A stretch of 17,984 nucleotides of DNA from Actinomycetes bacterium (lineage in GTDB: Bacteria; Actinomycetota; Acidimicrobiia; Acidimicrobiales; Palsa-688). The notes beneath the pieces are model-generated. The model searched no databases, was not told the origin of the DNA, and saw nothing but the letters and a program-made list of their open reading frames with translations. Below, one piece after another: positions 6,452 through 13,226 of this stretch (position 1 is its first letter; every line of letters begins with the position of its first letter). The stretch spans positions 1-17,984 of the forward strand of contig JAKABK010000008.1 in assembly GCA_021796905.1 (NCBI GenBank), in the 5' to 3' direction. The position numbers and the translations under genes are program-made.

Positions 6452-8395
6452 GTGACCCGTAGTGGCCCGTCGCGCATCGAACAGCTGGCCGCCCGACGCC
6501 TCCGGGAGGAGAAGAGGTGGAAGCGGGAGCGCTTCGCCCTTCGCCTCGAGCGTTGGTGGGCGGACGTGGAGGCGGGCCTCGGGGCGGTGTACGACCCGGA
6601 GGTGGCCGCCGGGCTCGGCGAGCGCCTGGTGGTGCTCGCCGCCGGGGCCTACTCCGAGCGTCCCGGGGACCTGGCCCGCCTCGACGAGCAGCGGATCCTG
6701 CGTCCGGACTGGTTCCAGTCGGAGTCGATGCTCGGCTACGCCGCTTACGCCGACCGTTTCGCCGGCGACCTGGCCGGGGTCGCCGAGCGGGTCGCCTACC
6801 TGGAGGAGCTGGGGGTCACCTACCTGCACCTGATGCCCTTGCTCATGACCGCCGAGGGTGACAGCGACGGGGGTTACGCGGTGGCCGACTACCACCGCGT
6901 CCGGCCGGACCTCGGCACGATCGACGACCTCCGGGCCCTCGCCGGCCGGCTCCGGCGCTCGGGGATCAGCCTGGTGCTGGACCTGGTCTTGAACCACGTG
7001 GCTCGTGAGCATCCCTGGGCGCGAGCGGCCAGGGGGGGCGACGCGCGTCACCGGGCGTTCTTCCACCTCTTCGAGGACCGCGAGCTGCCCGACGCCTACG
7101 AGATGCACCTACCGGAGGTCTTCCCCGGGCTCGCCCCCGGGAACTTCACCTGGGACGACGAGGTCGGGGCGTGGGTGTGGACCACGTTCAACTCGTTCCA
7201 GTGGGACCTCGATTGGTCCAACCCGGAGGTCTTCGCAGCTCTCGCCGAGGTGGTGCTGTTCCTCGCCAACCTCGGAGTAGAGGTGCTCCGCCTCGACGCC
7301 ATCGCGTTCCTCTGGAAGCGGATGGGCACCGATTGTCGGAACCAGCCGGAGGTGCACGCGATCACCCGGGCTCTCCGGGGGCTCACCCGGATCGCTGCCC
7401 CGGCCGTCGCGTTGCAGGCGGAGGCGATCGTCGGCCCCGAGGACCTGGTCGGCTACTTCGGTTCGGGCGCCGACCACGGAAAGCTGTGCGACCTCGCCTA
7501 CCACAACAGCCTGATGGTCCACACCTGGTCGACCCTCGCGTCCCGCGACACCCGCCTGGCGGCCCACGCCCTGTCCGGGCTGCCACCGAAACCGACGAGC
7601 ACCGCGTGGGTCACCTACGTCCGGGGTCACGACGACATCGGCTGGGCGGTCTCCGACGCCGACGCTGCCGCGGTCGGCCTGGACGGTGGAGCCCACCGGC
7701 GGTTCCTCTCCGAGTACTACTCGGGGGCGTTCCCCGGTTCCTTCGCCCGTGGCCTGGTGTTCCAGCACGACTTGGGCACCGGTGACCGCCGGATCAGCGG
7801 TACGACCGCCAGCCTCGCCGGCCGCGACACCGCCGGCGACGACCCGGTAGAGCTCGACTCGGTGGTCGGGCGGATCCTCCTCGCCCACGCCGTGGCCCTC
7901 GGGTGGGGTGGTGTCCCGGTGCTGTGGATGGGCGACGAGCTCGCCATCGGCAACGACGGGGAATGGGCCGGCGAGGCCGGTCACGACGCCGACAACCGCT
8001 GGGTGCACCGGCCTCGGATGGACTGGGAGCGCGCCGAGCTGCGCCACCTGTCCGGAACCGTCGAGCAGCGGGTGTGGTCGGGGATCCGCCACCTCGCGGC
8101 GGTGCGCTCCCGTCTCCCGCAGCTGCACGCGTCGATCCCCACCGACGTGCTCCCGGTGGTCGACCCCGGGGTGCTCGCCGTCGCCAGGCGACATCCCCTC
8201 GGCCCGCTCGTCGAGCTGTACAACTTCACCGAGTCGCCCCGCTCCTACCCCGCCGGGGTGATCGAGGAGCACTCCGGACTGCGGGTGGGGTCCGGGACCG
8301 ACGCCCTCACCGCCAGCGAGGTCCGCCCCGACGACGACGGGCGGGTGCGGGTCGCGCCCTACGAGGCGCTCTGGGTGCTCGACCGCTCGCTGTAG
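6452..8395 (+). CDS. amylosucrase (GH13 subfamily 4)
   Basis: Sucrose:1,4-alpha-glucan glucosyltransferase (EC 2.4.1.4): transfers the glucosyl unit of sucrose onto an alpha-1,4-glucan and releases fructose. From GTG 6452 the protein has 647 residues, close to the approximately 636 of the Neisseria polysaccharea enzyme; the upstream in-frame ATG 6347 is rejected because it would run through the divergent aminotransferase start. Domains: helical N-terminus (1-85), TIM barrel with domain B, C-terminal beta domain (from about 560). Visible residues: Asp139 in SDGGYAV, His182 in LNHVA, nucleophile Asp282 in LRLDAIAF, acid/base Glu324 in AEAIV, His393-Asp394 in RGHDDIGW, and Arg520 in HRPR pairing with Asp139 at the sucrose pocket. 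[15 protein letters not shown] is the amylosucrase-specific block. Pro221 occupies the place of Arg226 in the Neisseria enzyme. No signal peptide, so cytoplasmic. It might instead act as a sucrose hydrolase or isomerase, but the signature is strong. Confidence 0.93.
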   Translation: MTRSGPSRIEQLAARRLREEKRWKRERFALRLERWWADVEAGLGAVYDPEVAAGLGERLVVLAAGAYSERPGDLARLDEQRILRPDWFQSESMLGYAAYADRFAGDLAGVAERVAYLEELGVTYLHLMPLLMTAEGDSDGGYAVADYHRVRPDLGTIDDLRALAGRLRRSGISLVLDLVLNHVAREHPWARAARGGDARHRAFFHLFEDRELPDAYEMHLPEVFPGLAPGNFTWDDEVGAWVWTTFNSFQWDLDWSNPEVFAALAEVVLFLANLGVEVLRLDAIAFLWKRMGTDCRNQPEVHAITRALRGLTRIAAPAVALQAEAIVGPEDLVGYFGSGADHGKLCDLAYHNSLMVHTWSTLASRDTRLAAHALSGLPPKPTSTAWVTYVRGHDDIGWAVSDADAAAVGLDGGAHRRFLSEYYSGAFPGSFARGLVFQHDLGTGDRRISGTTASLAGRDTAGDDPVELDSVVGRILLAHAVALGWGGVPVLWMGDELAIGNDGEWAGEAGHDADNRWVHRPRMDWERAELRHLSGTVEQRVWSGIRHLAAVRSRLPQLHASIPTDVLPVVDPGVLAVARRHPLGPLVELYNFTESPRSYPAGVIEEHSGLRVGSGTDALTASEVRPDDDGRVRVAPYEALWVLDRSL

Positions 8396-8416
8396 CCGCA
8401 CGCTGCTGGCGGCGGG

Positions 8417-8422
8417 TAGGGT
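8417..8422 (+). promoter_or_regulatory. candidate -10 box TAGGGT for the aldo/keto reductase
   Basis: TAGGGT (TANNNT type) lies in the 83-bp gap after the amylosucrase. Transcription from it would give a leader of roughly 50 nt that includes the hairpin at 8438-8453 and the ribosome-binding site. No -35 hexamer is evident. Confidence 0.35.
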
Positions 8423-8437
8423 CCGGATCTCGGCCCC

Positions 8438-8453
8438 GCCGGCGAGCGCCGGC
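8438..8453 (+). other. GCCGGC-GAGC-GCCGGC hairpin in the aldo/keto reductase leader
   Basis: Two GCCGGC hexamers separated by GAGC can pair as a tight 6-bp stem with a 4-base loop. It has no following T-run, so it is either a weak terminator for the amylosucrase or a leader structure 15 bases ahead of the ribosome-binding site. At this GC content a short stem can arise by chance. Confidence 0.35.
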
Positions 8454-8468
8454 GCCGGCCGAGCGGTC

Positions 8469-8475
8469 GGGAGGA
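8469..8475 (+). promoter_or_regulatory. Shine-Dalgarno sequence GGGAGGA
   Basis: The only strong ribosome-binding site found ahead of a start in this window; it lies three bases from ATG 8479 and fixes the start of the aldo/keto reductase. Most other genes here lack one. Confidence 0.75.
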
Positions 8476-8478
8476 CCC

Positions 8479-9450
8479 ATGGAGCACGTCAACCTCGGCA
8501 ACACCGGTGTGCAGGTGTCGCGCATCTGCCTCGGGTGCATGAGCTACGGGGACCCCGCCCGGGGGAACCACGAGTGGTCCCTGCCCGAGGAGCAGGCCCG
8601 ACCTTTCTTCCGCCAGGCGATAGAAGCGGGCATCAACTTCTTCGACACCGCCAACGTCTACTCCGACGGCTCGAGCGAGGAGATCACCGGCAGGGCTCTC
8701 GCCGAGCACGCCCGCAGGGATGAGATCGTCATCGCCACCAAGGTCCACGGCCGGATGCGCCCCGGACCGAACGGCGCCGGGTTGTCGCGCAAGGCGATCC
8801 TCACCGAGATCGACGCCTCCCTCCGCCGGCTCGGCGTCGACTACGTCGACCTCTACCAGATCCATCGCTGGGACGACCGGACCCCGATCGAAGAGACGAT
8901 GGAGGCCCTCCACGACGTGGTCAGAGCCGGCAAGGCCCGTTACATCGGGGCTTCGTCGATGTGGGCCTGGCAGTTCGCCAAGGCGCAGCACGTCGCGACG
9001 CTCAACGGTTGGACCAGGTTCGTCACCATGCAGGACCACTACAACCTCCTCTACCGGGAGGAGGAGCGGGAGATGATCCCCCTCTGTCTCGACCAGGGGA
9101 TCGGCCTGATCCCCTGGAGCCCACTGGCCCGGGGTCGCCTGGCGCGACCATGGGACACCGAGAGCGCCCGCAGCCGTACCGACGAGTTCGGCAAGACCCT
9201 CTACCACGAGGGGGACAGGGAGATCGTGGAGGCCGTGGCGAGGGTCGCCGCGGCCCGTGGGGTGCCGATGGCCCAGGTGGCCCTCGCGTGGATGCTGGAC
9301 CGGCCAGGAGTTTCCGCTCCGATCGTCGGGGCCACCAGGGCTAGCCACCTCGACGACGCGGTCGCGGCCGTCGGTCTCCACCTGGAGGACGAGGAGCTCG
9401 AGGCGCTGGAGGCCCCATACCGACCTCACCCCGTCGCCGGCCACCGCTGA
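8479..9450 (+). CDS. aldo/keto reductase
   Basis: A 323-residue NADPH-dependent aldo/keto reductase, cytoplasmic TIM barrel, full family length. The catalytic tetrad is complete: Asp56 and Tyr61 in FFDTANVYSDG, Lys88 in ATKVHG, and His129 in YQIHRWD. The C-terminal IVGATRASHLDDAV (about 288-301) is the usual coenzyme-phosphate binding segment. Overall pattern (GNTGVQVSRICLGCMSYGDP at the N-terminus, WSPLARGRL near 213-221) resembles the YajO-like or 'general stress' group that reduces small aldehydes and sugars; substrate cannot be assigned. The start ATG is fixed by GGGAGGA upstream. The gene follows the amylosucrase by 83 bp on the same strand and may be partly co-transcribed, but has its own candidate -10 box. 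A hairpin beginning 38 bp after the stop is a likely terminator. Confidence 0.93.
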   Translation: MEHVNLGNTGVQVSRICLGCMSYGDPARGNHEWSLPEEQARPFFRQAIEAGINFFDTANVYSDGSSEEITGRALAEHARRDEIVIATKVHGRMRPGPNGAGLSRKAILTEIDASLRRLGVDYVDLYQIHRWDDRTPIEETMEALHDVVRAGKARYIGASSMWAWQFAKAQHVATLNGWTRFVTMQDHYNLLYREEEREMIPLCLDQGIGLIPWSPLARGRLARPWDTESARSRTDEFGKTLYHEGDREIVEAVARVAAARGVPMAQVALAWMLDRPGVSAPIVGATRASHLDDAVAAVGLHLEDEELEALEAPYRPHPVAGHR

Positions 9451-9487
9451 GCACCTGCATCCCCACCCCGCCCTCACCGGCCGAGCA

Positions 9488-9526
9488 CCTCCGAGCGCGG
9501 CCCCCGGGACGCTCAGCGCTCGGAGG
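9488..9526 (+). terminator. candidate terminator of the aldo/keto reductase (11-bp perfect stem)
   Basis: CCTCCGAGCGC at 9488-9498 is perfectly complementary to GCGCTCGGAGG at 9516-9526, with a 17-base loop. It starts 38 bp after the aldo/keto reductase stop codon. There is no T-tract, so termination would be of the T-less type often assumed for high-GC actinobacteria. Confidence 0.5.
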
Positions 9527-9540
9527 GCCATGCCGGCCGG

Positions 9541-9598
9541 CGCGGTCGTCTCGTCACGGGCGTCTCGTCACGCGGTCGGCCTGGCGCGGTCGGCACGG
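9541..9598. repeat. short direct repeats with 14-bp period
   Basis: CGTCTCGTCACG occurs at 9547-9558 and 9561-9572, and CGCGGTCGGC at 9571-9580 and 9585-9594, both with a spacing of exactly 14 bp; CGCGGTCG is also at 9541-9548. This may be slippage-born or a cluster of binding half-sites. Confidence 0.5.
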
Positions 9599-9665
9599 GA
9601 GGCACGGCACCCCTCGGGGCGGACCGCCAGCCGACTTGCCGCCTCCGTCGCGTCGCGCCCGGCCC

Positions 9666-9737
9666 GCGCGGCGTGCACCGCCCTGTCTGTGGCGGGGTGG
9701 GTGCCCACCAGCCCGAGCTGGCACCCGCACGCCGCGC
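9666..9737. other. nested three-way-junction structure, possible structured RNA
   Basis: An 11-bp perfect closing stem (GCGCGGCGTGC 9666-9676 with GCACGCCGCGC 9727-9737) encloses two hairpins: CCGCC/GGCGG (9678-9682, 9691-9695, 8-base loop) and GGGTGCC/GGCACCC (9699-9705, 9720-9726), the latter directly abutting the closing stem. GCGTC 9650-9654 can further pair with GACGC 9738-9742. No promoter is visible, so the transcribed strand is unknown, and high GC makes chance pairing easier. Confidence 0.4.
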
Positions 9738-9825
9738 GACGCCTGGGAAGAGGGCCCTCCAGCTCTGGCCACCATCGACCCTCGGGGACCGGGCTGGGCT
9801 CACCTGCCGACCCGGCCAACCCGAT

Positions 9826-9872
9826 CGGATCCCCCCGCCGACCCCTCTGCGTGGCGTCGGCGAGGGGATCCG
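9826..9872. promoter_or_regulatory. 17-bp imperfect inverted repeat flanking the LacI-family gene promoter
   Basis: Arms 9826-9842 and 9856-9872 are complementary at 16 of 17 positions with a 13-base spacer. The right arm ends immediately before the -10 box of the regulator gene and the spacer covers the -35 position. It is unlike the palindrome at 10901-10920, so it is probably not the same protein's operator; it could bind another regulator or terminate upstream transcription. Confidence 0.5.
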
Positions 9873-9878
9873 TAGCAT
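9873..9878 (+). promoter_or_regulatory. -10 box TAGCAT, leaderless start of the LacI-family gene
   Basis: TAGCAT is followed by GACCGG and then GTG 9885, the same six-base spacing seen at 5112 and 13220. No Shine-Dalgarno sequence precedes the GTG, supporting a leaderless transcript. It contains the first TA dinucleotide after 422 bases. Confidence 0.6.
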
Positions 9879-9884
9879 GACCGG

Positions 9885-10904
9885 GTGGCCACCCTCGCCG
9901 AGATCGCCAGGAGGGCGGGGGTCTCGGTGTCGGTGGCCTCGCGGGTCCTGACCGGGGATCCGAACCTGCGGACCCGTCCCGAGACCCGCGACCGGGTGGT
10001 GCTCGCCGCCAAGGAGCTCAACTACACCGCGAACTACGCGGGACGCGCGTTGCGCCTGGCCCGCTCGAGGGCGCTCGCCCTGATCGTTCCCGACGTGAGC
10101 ACCCCGCTGTTCGCCGACCTGCTCGCCGGGGCGGCCGACGCCGCCGCCGCGCAGGACCACACCTTGCTGCTCGGCCGCTCCGACCGGATGACTGCCGGCG
10201 GTGACCTGGTCCGTCGGCTCGTCGGGGAGGGACGCGTCGACGGGTTCGTGCTCCAACGCTCCGACGATCTCTCCGACCGGGCCCTCGAGAGCCTGGTGGC
10301 CAACGACGCCCGGATCGTGCTGGTCGCCTCCCGGACCGCCCACCGTCGGGGATCGGTCGTCCTCGATGACGTCGCCGGCGGTCGCCTCGCGACCGAGCAC
10401 CTCTTGTCGCTCGGCCATCGCCGTATCGCCCTGATCGGCGGGGTGGAGCCCAGCGACATAGCCCGGCGGAGGGAGCAGGGGTACACCGACGCGCTCCACG
10501 GAGCGGGGCTCAAGAAGCGGGAGGCCTGGGTGCGCCGCCTCGGCTACTCACCCGACGCAGCAGCCCGGGCGGCGAGCAGCCTGATGTCGACCTCCCCGCC
10601 CCCGACCGGTGTCGTCGTCGCCAACGTCAACGGCGCCATCGGTGCGCTCACCGCGCTACGTCTCGGCGGGGCGGACATCCCCGGCGACGTGTCGGTCGTG
10701 GCCATCCACGACCAGTGGATGGCCGCCCACACCTGGCCGCCGCTCACCACGGTGAAGATGGCTTTCTACGAGGTCGGCTCCGAAGCGGTGCGCCTGCTGC
10801 TCGCCCGCCTCGCCGGCGGGCCACCCGAGGACATCGTCGTCACCGACCCCCCACCTCGACTGGTGGTTCGCGGATCGACCGCTCCCCCCCCCGGCGTCGC
10901 CTGA
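9885..10904 (+). CDS. LacI-family transcriptional regulator
   Basis: A 339-residue DNA-binding regulator of standard LacI-family length. Residues 3-22 form the helix-turn-helix (TLAEIARRAGVSVSVASRVL; recognition-helix positions read V-S where LacI has Y-Q), followed by the hinge helix YAGRALR at 51-57 containing Leu56, the residue that in this family intercalates at a central CpG of the operator. From ALALIVPDVSTPLFADLLAG (about 63-82) onward is a periplasmic-binding-protein-like effector domain, with LATEHLLSLGHRRIALIGG (about 168-186) and GDVSVVAIHD (about 267-276) as typical blocks. The start GTG 9885 is supported by the leaderless -10 box and by the HTH beginning at residue 3. The gene stop lies inside the perfect palindrome at 10901-10920, whose centre is CpG as expected for this family. 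The effector is unknown, probably a sugar or small metabolite; the likely target is the MFS gene downstream. Confidence 0.95.
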   Translation: MATLAEIARRAGVSVSVASRVLTGDPNLRTRPETRDRVVLAAKELNYTANYAGRALRLARSRALALIVPDVSTPLFADLLAGAADAAAAQDHTLLLGRSDRMTAGGDLVRRLVGEGRVDGFVLQRSDDLSDRALESLVANDARIVLVASRTAHRRGSVVLDDVAGGRLATEHLLSLGHRRIALIGGVEPSDIARRREQGYTDALHGAGLKKREAWVRRLGYSPDAAARAASSLMSTSPPPTGVVVANVNGAIGALTALRLGGADIPGDVSVVAIHDQWMAAHTWPPLTTVKMAFYEVGSEAVRLLLARLAGGPPEDIVVTDPPPRLVVRGSTAPPPGVA

Positions 10905-10920
10905 GCAAACGTTTGCTCAG
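10901..10920. promoter_or_regulatory. perfect 20-bp palindromic LacI-type operator
   Basis: CTGAGCAAACGTTTGCTCAG is a perfect palindrome with the AAACGTTT core and central CpG typical of LacI-family operators. It overlaps the regulator's stop codon (10902-10904) and covers the -35 region of the transporter promoter (-10 TAACCT at 10931-10936), a position suited to repression. The absence of any loop argues for a protein-binding site over a terminator. Confidence 0.8.
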
Positions 10921-10930
10921 CCCGGGATGC

Positions 10931-10936
10931 TAACCT
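10931..10936 (+). promoter_or_regulatory. -10 box TAACCT for the MFS transporter
   Basis: TAACCT, ten bases after the operator palindrome, would place the transcript start near 10943, only a few bases before GTG 10949 and about 24 bases before ATG 10967. Confidence 0.5.
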
Positions 10937-10946
10937 CTGTGCGGGT

Positions 10947-10963
10947 CGGTGAACCGTTTACCG
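10947..10963. promoter_or_regulatory. possible second, imperfect operator-like dyad
   Basis: The 17-base segment around 10955 has 8-base arms (CGGTGAAC and GTTTACCG) that match at 7 of 8 positions around a single central base. It lies at the transporter start, where a second repressor contact could act, but its odd symmetry differs from the 20-bp palindrome. Confidence 0.3.
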
Positions 10964-12496
10964 GAGATGTCAACGGTCCCCGCCGCCTGTCGCCCGACAC
11001 GAGAGGTCCGCTTGACGTTGCTCGCCGGCGCCGCTGCGCCCCGCCCGCTCCCCCCCGACCCCACGGGCGCGGACGGGACCTCTCGGGACCGGCAGCGCAG
11101 CTCGGACCGCTGGGTCGTGTTCGCCATCGTGTCGATCGCGCTGTTCATGTCGTCGCTCGACGCCACGATCGTCGCGACCGGTCTGCCGACCATCTCACGC
11201 GCCCTCCACACCCGCCTCGCCTGGGTCAGCTGGACCATGACCGCCTACCAGCTCGGTCTGGTGACCGCCATGCCGGTCGCCGGCCGGGTGGCGGACGTCT
11301 TCGGTCGCAAGCGGGTGTTCGTGGCAGCCGCGCTGCTGTTCACCGGAGCCTCCCTGGCGTGCGGCTCGGTGGACCGGATCTCGCTGCTGGTCCCCCTGAG
11401 AGCCCTCCAGGCGGTCGGTGGGGCCGCTTTCCTGCCGGCGGCGAGCGGGATGGTGGTGGAAGTCTTCGGCCCGGACCGTCACCGGGCGCTGGGACTGTTC
11501 TCGAGTGTCTTCCCCCTCGGCGCTCTGGCCGGCCCGATCGCCGGGGGACTGATCCTCACCGACTGGACCTGGAGGGGACTGTTCCTCGTCAACGTCCCGG
11601 TGGGTGCCGCCTTCACGCTTCTCGCGCTGCGCTACCTGCCCAGCTCGCCGCGTCGCAACGGCCGGGCGGACCTGCTCGGGGCGGCGCTGATCGCCGCGAC
11701 GGTGCTCGCCACGATGCTCGCGATCACCGACGCCGGCTCCGGTCGGTCCGGGCCCGGGGCGTGGTCGGTGGTCGCTCCGGGTGTGGTCGCCGCAGGCTGC
11801 GGGGCTCTCCTGCTCCGCCGGGCGGTGAGGGCGGCGGACCCGGTGATCCCCGCCCGCCTCCTGCGAGGGTGGAGCAACCTGTCGATGCACGCCCTCAACT
11901 TCGTGTGGGGGGCGTGCGTGATCGGGCTCGGTTCGCTGGTGCCGCTCGTGGCCGAGGAGCGCTACGGCCTGGGCCCTCTCCCGGCCGGCACGTTGCTGTC
12001 CGCCCGGGCGGTGAGCGAGGTGGGGATCGCGGTGGTCGTCTCGTTCCTCATCCACCGGACCGGGTTCCGCCTGCCGATCATCGCCGGCATCGCCTCGATC
12101 TCCGCCGGGCTGCTCCTGCTCGCGTCCCCTGCGCCGATCGGTCCCTATCCGTGGCTGATGCTCGGGGCGGCCCTGACCGGTGTCGGGATCGGGGTCTCGG
12201 CGCCGGCGGCCAACAACGCTTCCTTCGAGCTCGCCCCCGATGACGTGGGCGCGGTCAGCGGCCTGCGGGGCGCCACCCGCCAGTTCGGGGCGATAGTCGC
12301 CGTCGCGTCCACCACCGCGCTCATGGACCGCAGCAGCGACCAGGTGGGGGTGCTCGTCGGCGCCTTCGCCGTTCTCGGCGTCGTGCTCTTCGCGATGAGC
12401 CCACTGGCCTTCGCTGTCCCCAACCGGCCCCGGGTCCGGGAACCCGACCCGGGGCGGGCCGGCAGGTCCCGATCCCGGCGTGCCGGCTCTCGCTGA
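10949..12496 (+). CDS. MFS transporter, DHA2 (EmrB/QacA-like) drug:proton antiporter family
   Basis: Inner-membrane efflux transporter of the 14-helix DHA2 family, 515 residues from GTG 10949. About 14 hydrophobic segments can be traced, from WVVFAIVSIALFMSSLD (from about 54) to VGVLVGAFAVLGVVLFAM near the C-terminus. Family motifs: LDATIVATGLPTI in helix 1, GRVADVFGRKRVF (motif A, loop 2-3), and PLGALAGPIAGG in helix 5 (antiporter motif C). The Arg-rich C-terminal tail is cytoplasmic. Start is uncertain: GTG 10949 or ATG 10967 both fit, TTG 11013 is also possible; the residues before helix 1 are poorly conserved in appearance. It follows the LacI-family gene by 44 bp and carries that family's operator in its promoter, so it is probably repressed by it. 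Substrate unknown. The stop lies in a hairpin shared with the convergent amidotransferase. Confidence 0.92.
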   Translation: MNRLPEMSTVPAACRPTREVRLTLLAGAAAPRPLPPDPTGADGTSRDRQRSSDRWVVFAIVSIALFMSSLDATIVATGLPTISRALHTRLAWVSWTMTAYQLGLVTAMPVAGRVADVFGRKRVFVAAALLFTGASLACGSVDRISLLVPLRALQAVGGAAFLPAASGMVVEVFGPDRHRALGLFSSVFPLGALAGPIAGGLILTDWTWRGLFLVNVPVGAAFTLLALRYLPSSPRRNGRADLLGAALIAATVLATMLAITDAGSGRSGPGAWSVVAPGVVAAGCGALLLRRAVRAADPVIPARLLRGWSNLSMHALNFVWGACVIGLGSLVPLVAEERYGLGPLPAGTLLSARAVSEVGIAVVVSFLIHRTGFRLPIIAGIASISAGLLLLASPAPIGPYPWLMLGAALTGVGIGVSAPAANNASFELAPDDVGAVSGLRGATRQFGAIVAVASTTALMDRSSDQVGVLVGAFAVLGVVLFAMSPLAFAVPNRPRVREPDPGRAGRSRSRRAGSR

Positions 12497-12518
12497 GCTG
12501 AGCGAGCGGTCAGCCGGC
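12482..12518. terminator. bidirectional terminator candidate between convergent genes
   Basis: An outer 7-bp stem (GCCGGCT 12482-12488 with AGCCGGC 12512-12518) and an inner 6-bp stem (CTCGCT 12489-12494 with AGCGAG 12501-12506) stack as one hairpin with a 5-base bulge and a 6-base loop. It contains both the transporter stop (12494-12496) and the amidotransferase stop (12510-12512). No T-run on either side. Confidence 0.5.
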
Positions 12519-13220
12519 TCGGCAGGGCGGGACGCGGGACTGGTTCGGGGAGCCCGCCCCGGCGAGGAACGCCTCTACGAGACGCTCGGCGCGCACCGCC
12601 GCGGCCGCCTCGTGACCCGCCGTGAGCTCCATGAGCTCGTCGGGGTCGACCCCGTCGGCCCGCAGCTGCGACCCGCCGCCGTTGGCGATCCACCTGGCGA
12701 GCTGGGCCCGGTCGACCTCGGGATGGAACTGCACCGCCAGGTGCCTGCCGACCCGGAAGGCTTGCACGGCAACCTCGTTACTGGCGAGCACCTCCGCCCC
12801 GGGGGGTGGGACACAGCGGTCCCCGTGCCACTCGAACCACGGTCCGCGCCCCGGCGGGTCCGGGGTCCCCGGGTCTAGCTCCACCCAACCGATCTCCTTG
12901 CGGGGAGCCGGCTCCACCGCCCCACCGTGCGCGGCAGCCAACGCCTGCGCCCCGAAGCACACCCCCAGGACCGCGACACCCCGCCGGTCGAGGTCGCGGA
13001 GCCAGTCCAGCTCGGCGTCGATCCAACCGCCGACCGCCGAGCGGTCATAGACCGACCACACCGAGCCGAGCACCACCACCGCGTCGGTGGCCTCGGGGTC
13101 GGGGAGCGGTCCCGTCCCGGCTCCGTCGTGGAGCTCGAGCTCGAAGCCGGCTGTCGCGAAGGCCGCTGCGAGGAGCCCGGGCTCGTCCTCGCCGTGGTGA
13201 CGCAAGACCGACAGACGCAC
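12510..13220 (-). CDS. class I glutamine amidotransferase (GATase1) domain protein
   Basis: A stand-alone 236-residue class I glutamine amidotransferase, cytoplasmic. The triad is complete: nucleophile Cys88 in LGVCFGAQ, and His166/Glu168 in VQFHPEV. It resembles the GuaA-glutaminase-like stand-alone group (type 1 amidotransferases) that hydrolyse glutamine or gamma-glutamyl compounds; no synthetase partner gene is adjacent, so either it acts on a gamma-glutamyl amide itself or its partner is elsewhere. WFEWHGDRCVPPPGAEVLA (about 128-146) is the typical block before the catalytic His. GTG 13220 was chosen because MRLSVLRHH is the expected first strand and a TAGGGT -10 box stands six bases upstream; no Shine-Dalgarno sequence. 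It is convergent with the transporter (13-bp gap) and lies 203 bp downstream of gyrA on the same strand, but its own promoter suggests independent expression. Confidence 0.9.
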   Translation of the reverse strand: MRLSVLRHHGEDEPGLLAAAFATAGFELELHDGAGTGPLPDPEATDAVVVLGSVWSVYDRSAVGGWIDAELDWLRDLDRRGVAVLGVCFGAQALAAAHGGAVEPAPRKEIGWVELDPGTPDPPGRGPWFEWHGDRCVPPPGAEVLASNEVAVQAFRVGRHLAVQFHPEVDRAQLARWIANGGGSQLRADGVDPDELMELTAGHEAAAAVRAERLVEAFLAGAGSPNQSRVPPCRAG

Positions 13221-13226
13221 GACCCG

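Larger units (their letters stand above)
9451..9884. other. 434-bp non-coding gap rich in inverted repeats
   Basis: No reading frame here shows recognisable protein sequence or the strong third-position GC of the neighbouring genes; the open frames are Arg/Ser/Pro/Ala-rich and mutually overlapping. From 9451 to 9872 there is not one TA dinucleotide, which is why long frames appear by default. The gap holds an 11-bp inverted repeat (9488-9526), short 14-bp-period repeats (9541-9598), a nested structured element (9666-9737) and a 17-bp imperfect inverted repeat beside the next promoter (9826-9872). Confidence 0.7.

Noticed and set aside
9530..9880. Possible small gene in the 434-bp gap (open frame from ATG 9530)
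   Set aside because: Ala/Ser/Arg-rich with weaker third-position GC than neighbouring genes, no ribosome-binding site, no recognisable fold; the open frame follows from the absence of TA dinucleotides.
10901..10920. The 20-bp palindrome as a rho-independent terminator of the regulator gene
   Set aside because: It has no loop or T-run and has the AAACGTTT core with central CpG expected of a LacI-family operator.
10927..12243. 438-residue plus-strand frame overlapping the MFS transporter
   Set aside because: Lacks hydrophobic helices; the 10949 frame shows about 14 membrane segments and MFS motifs.
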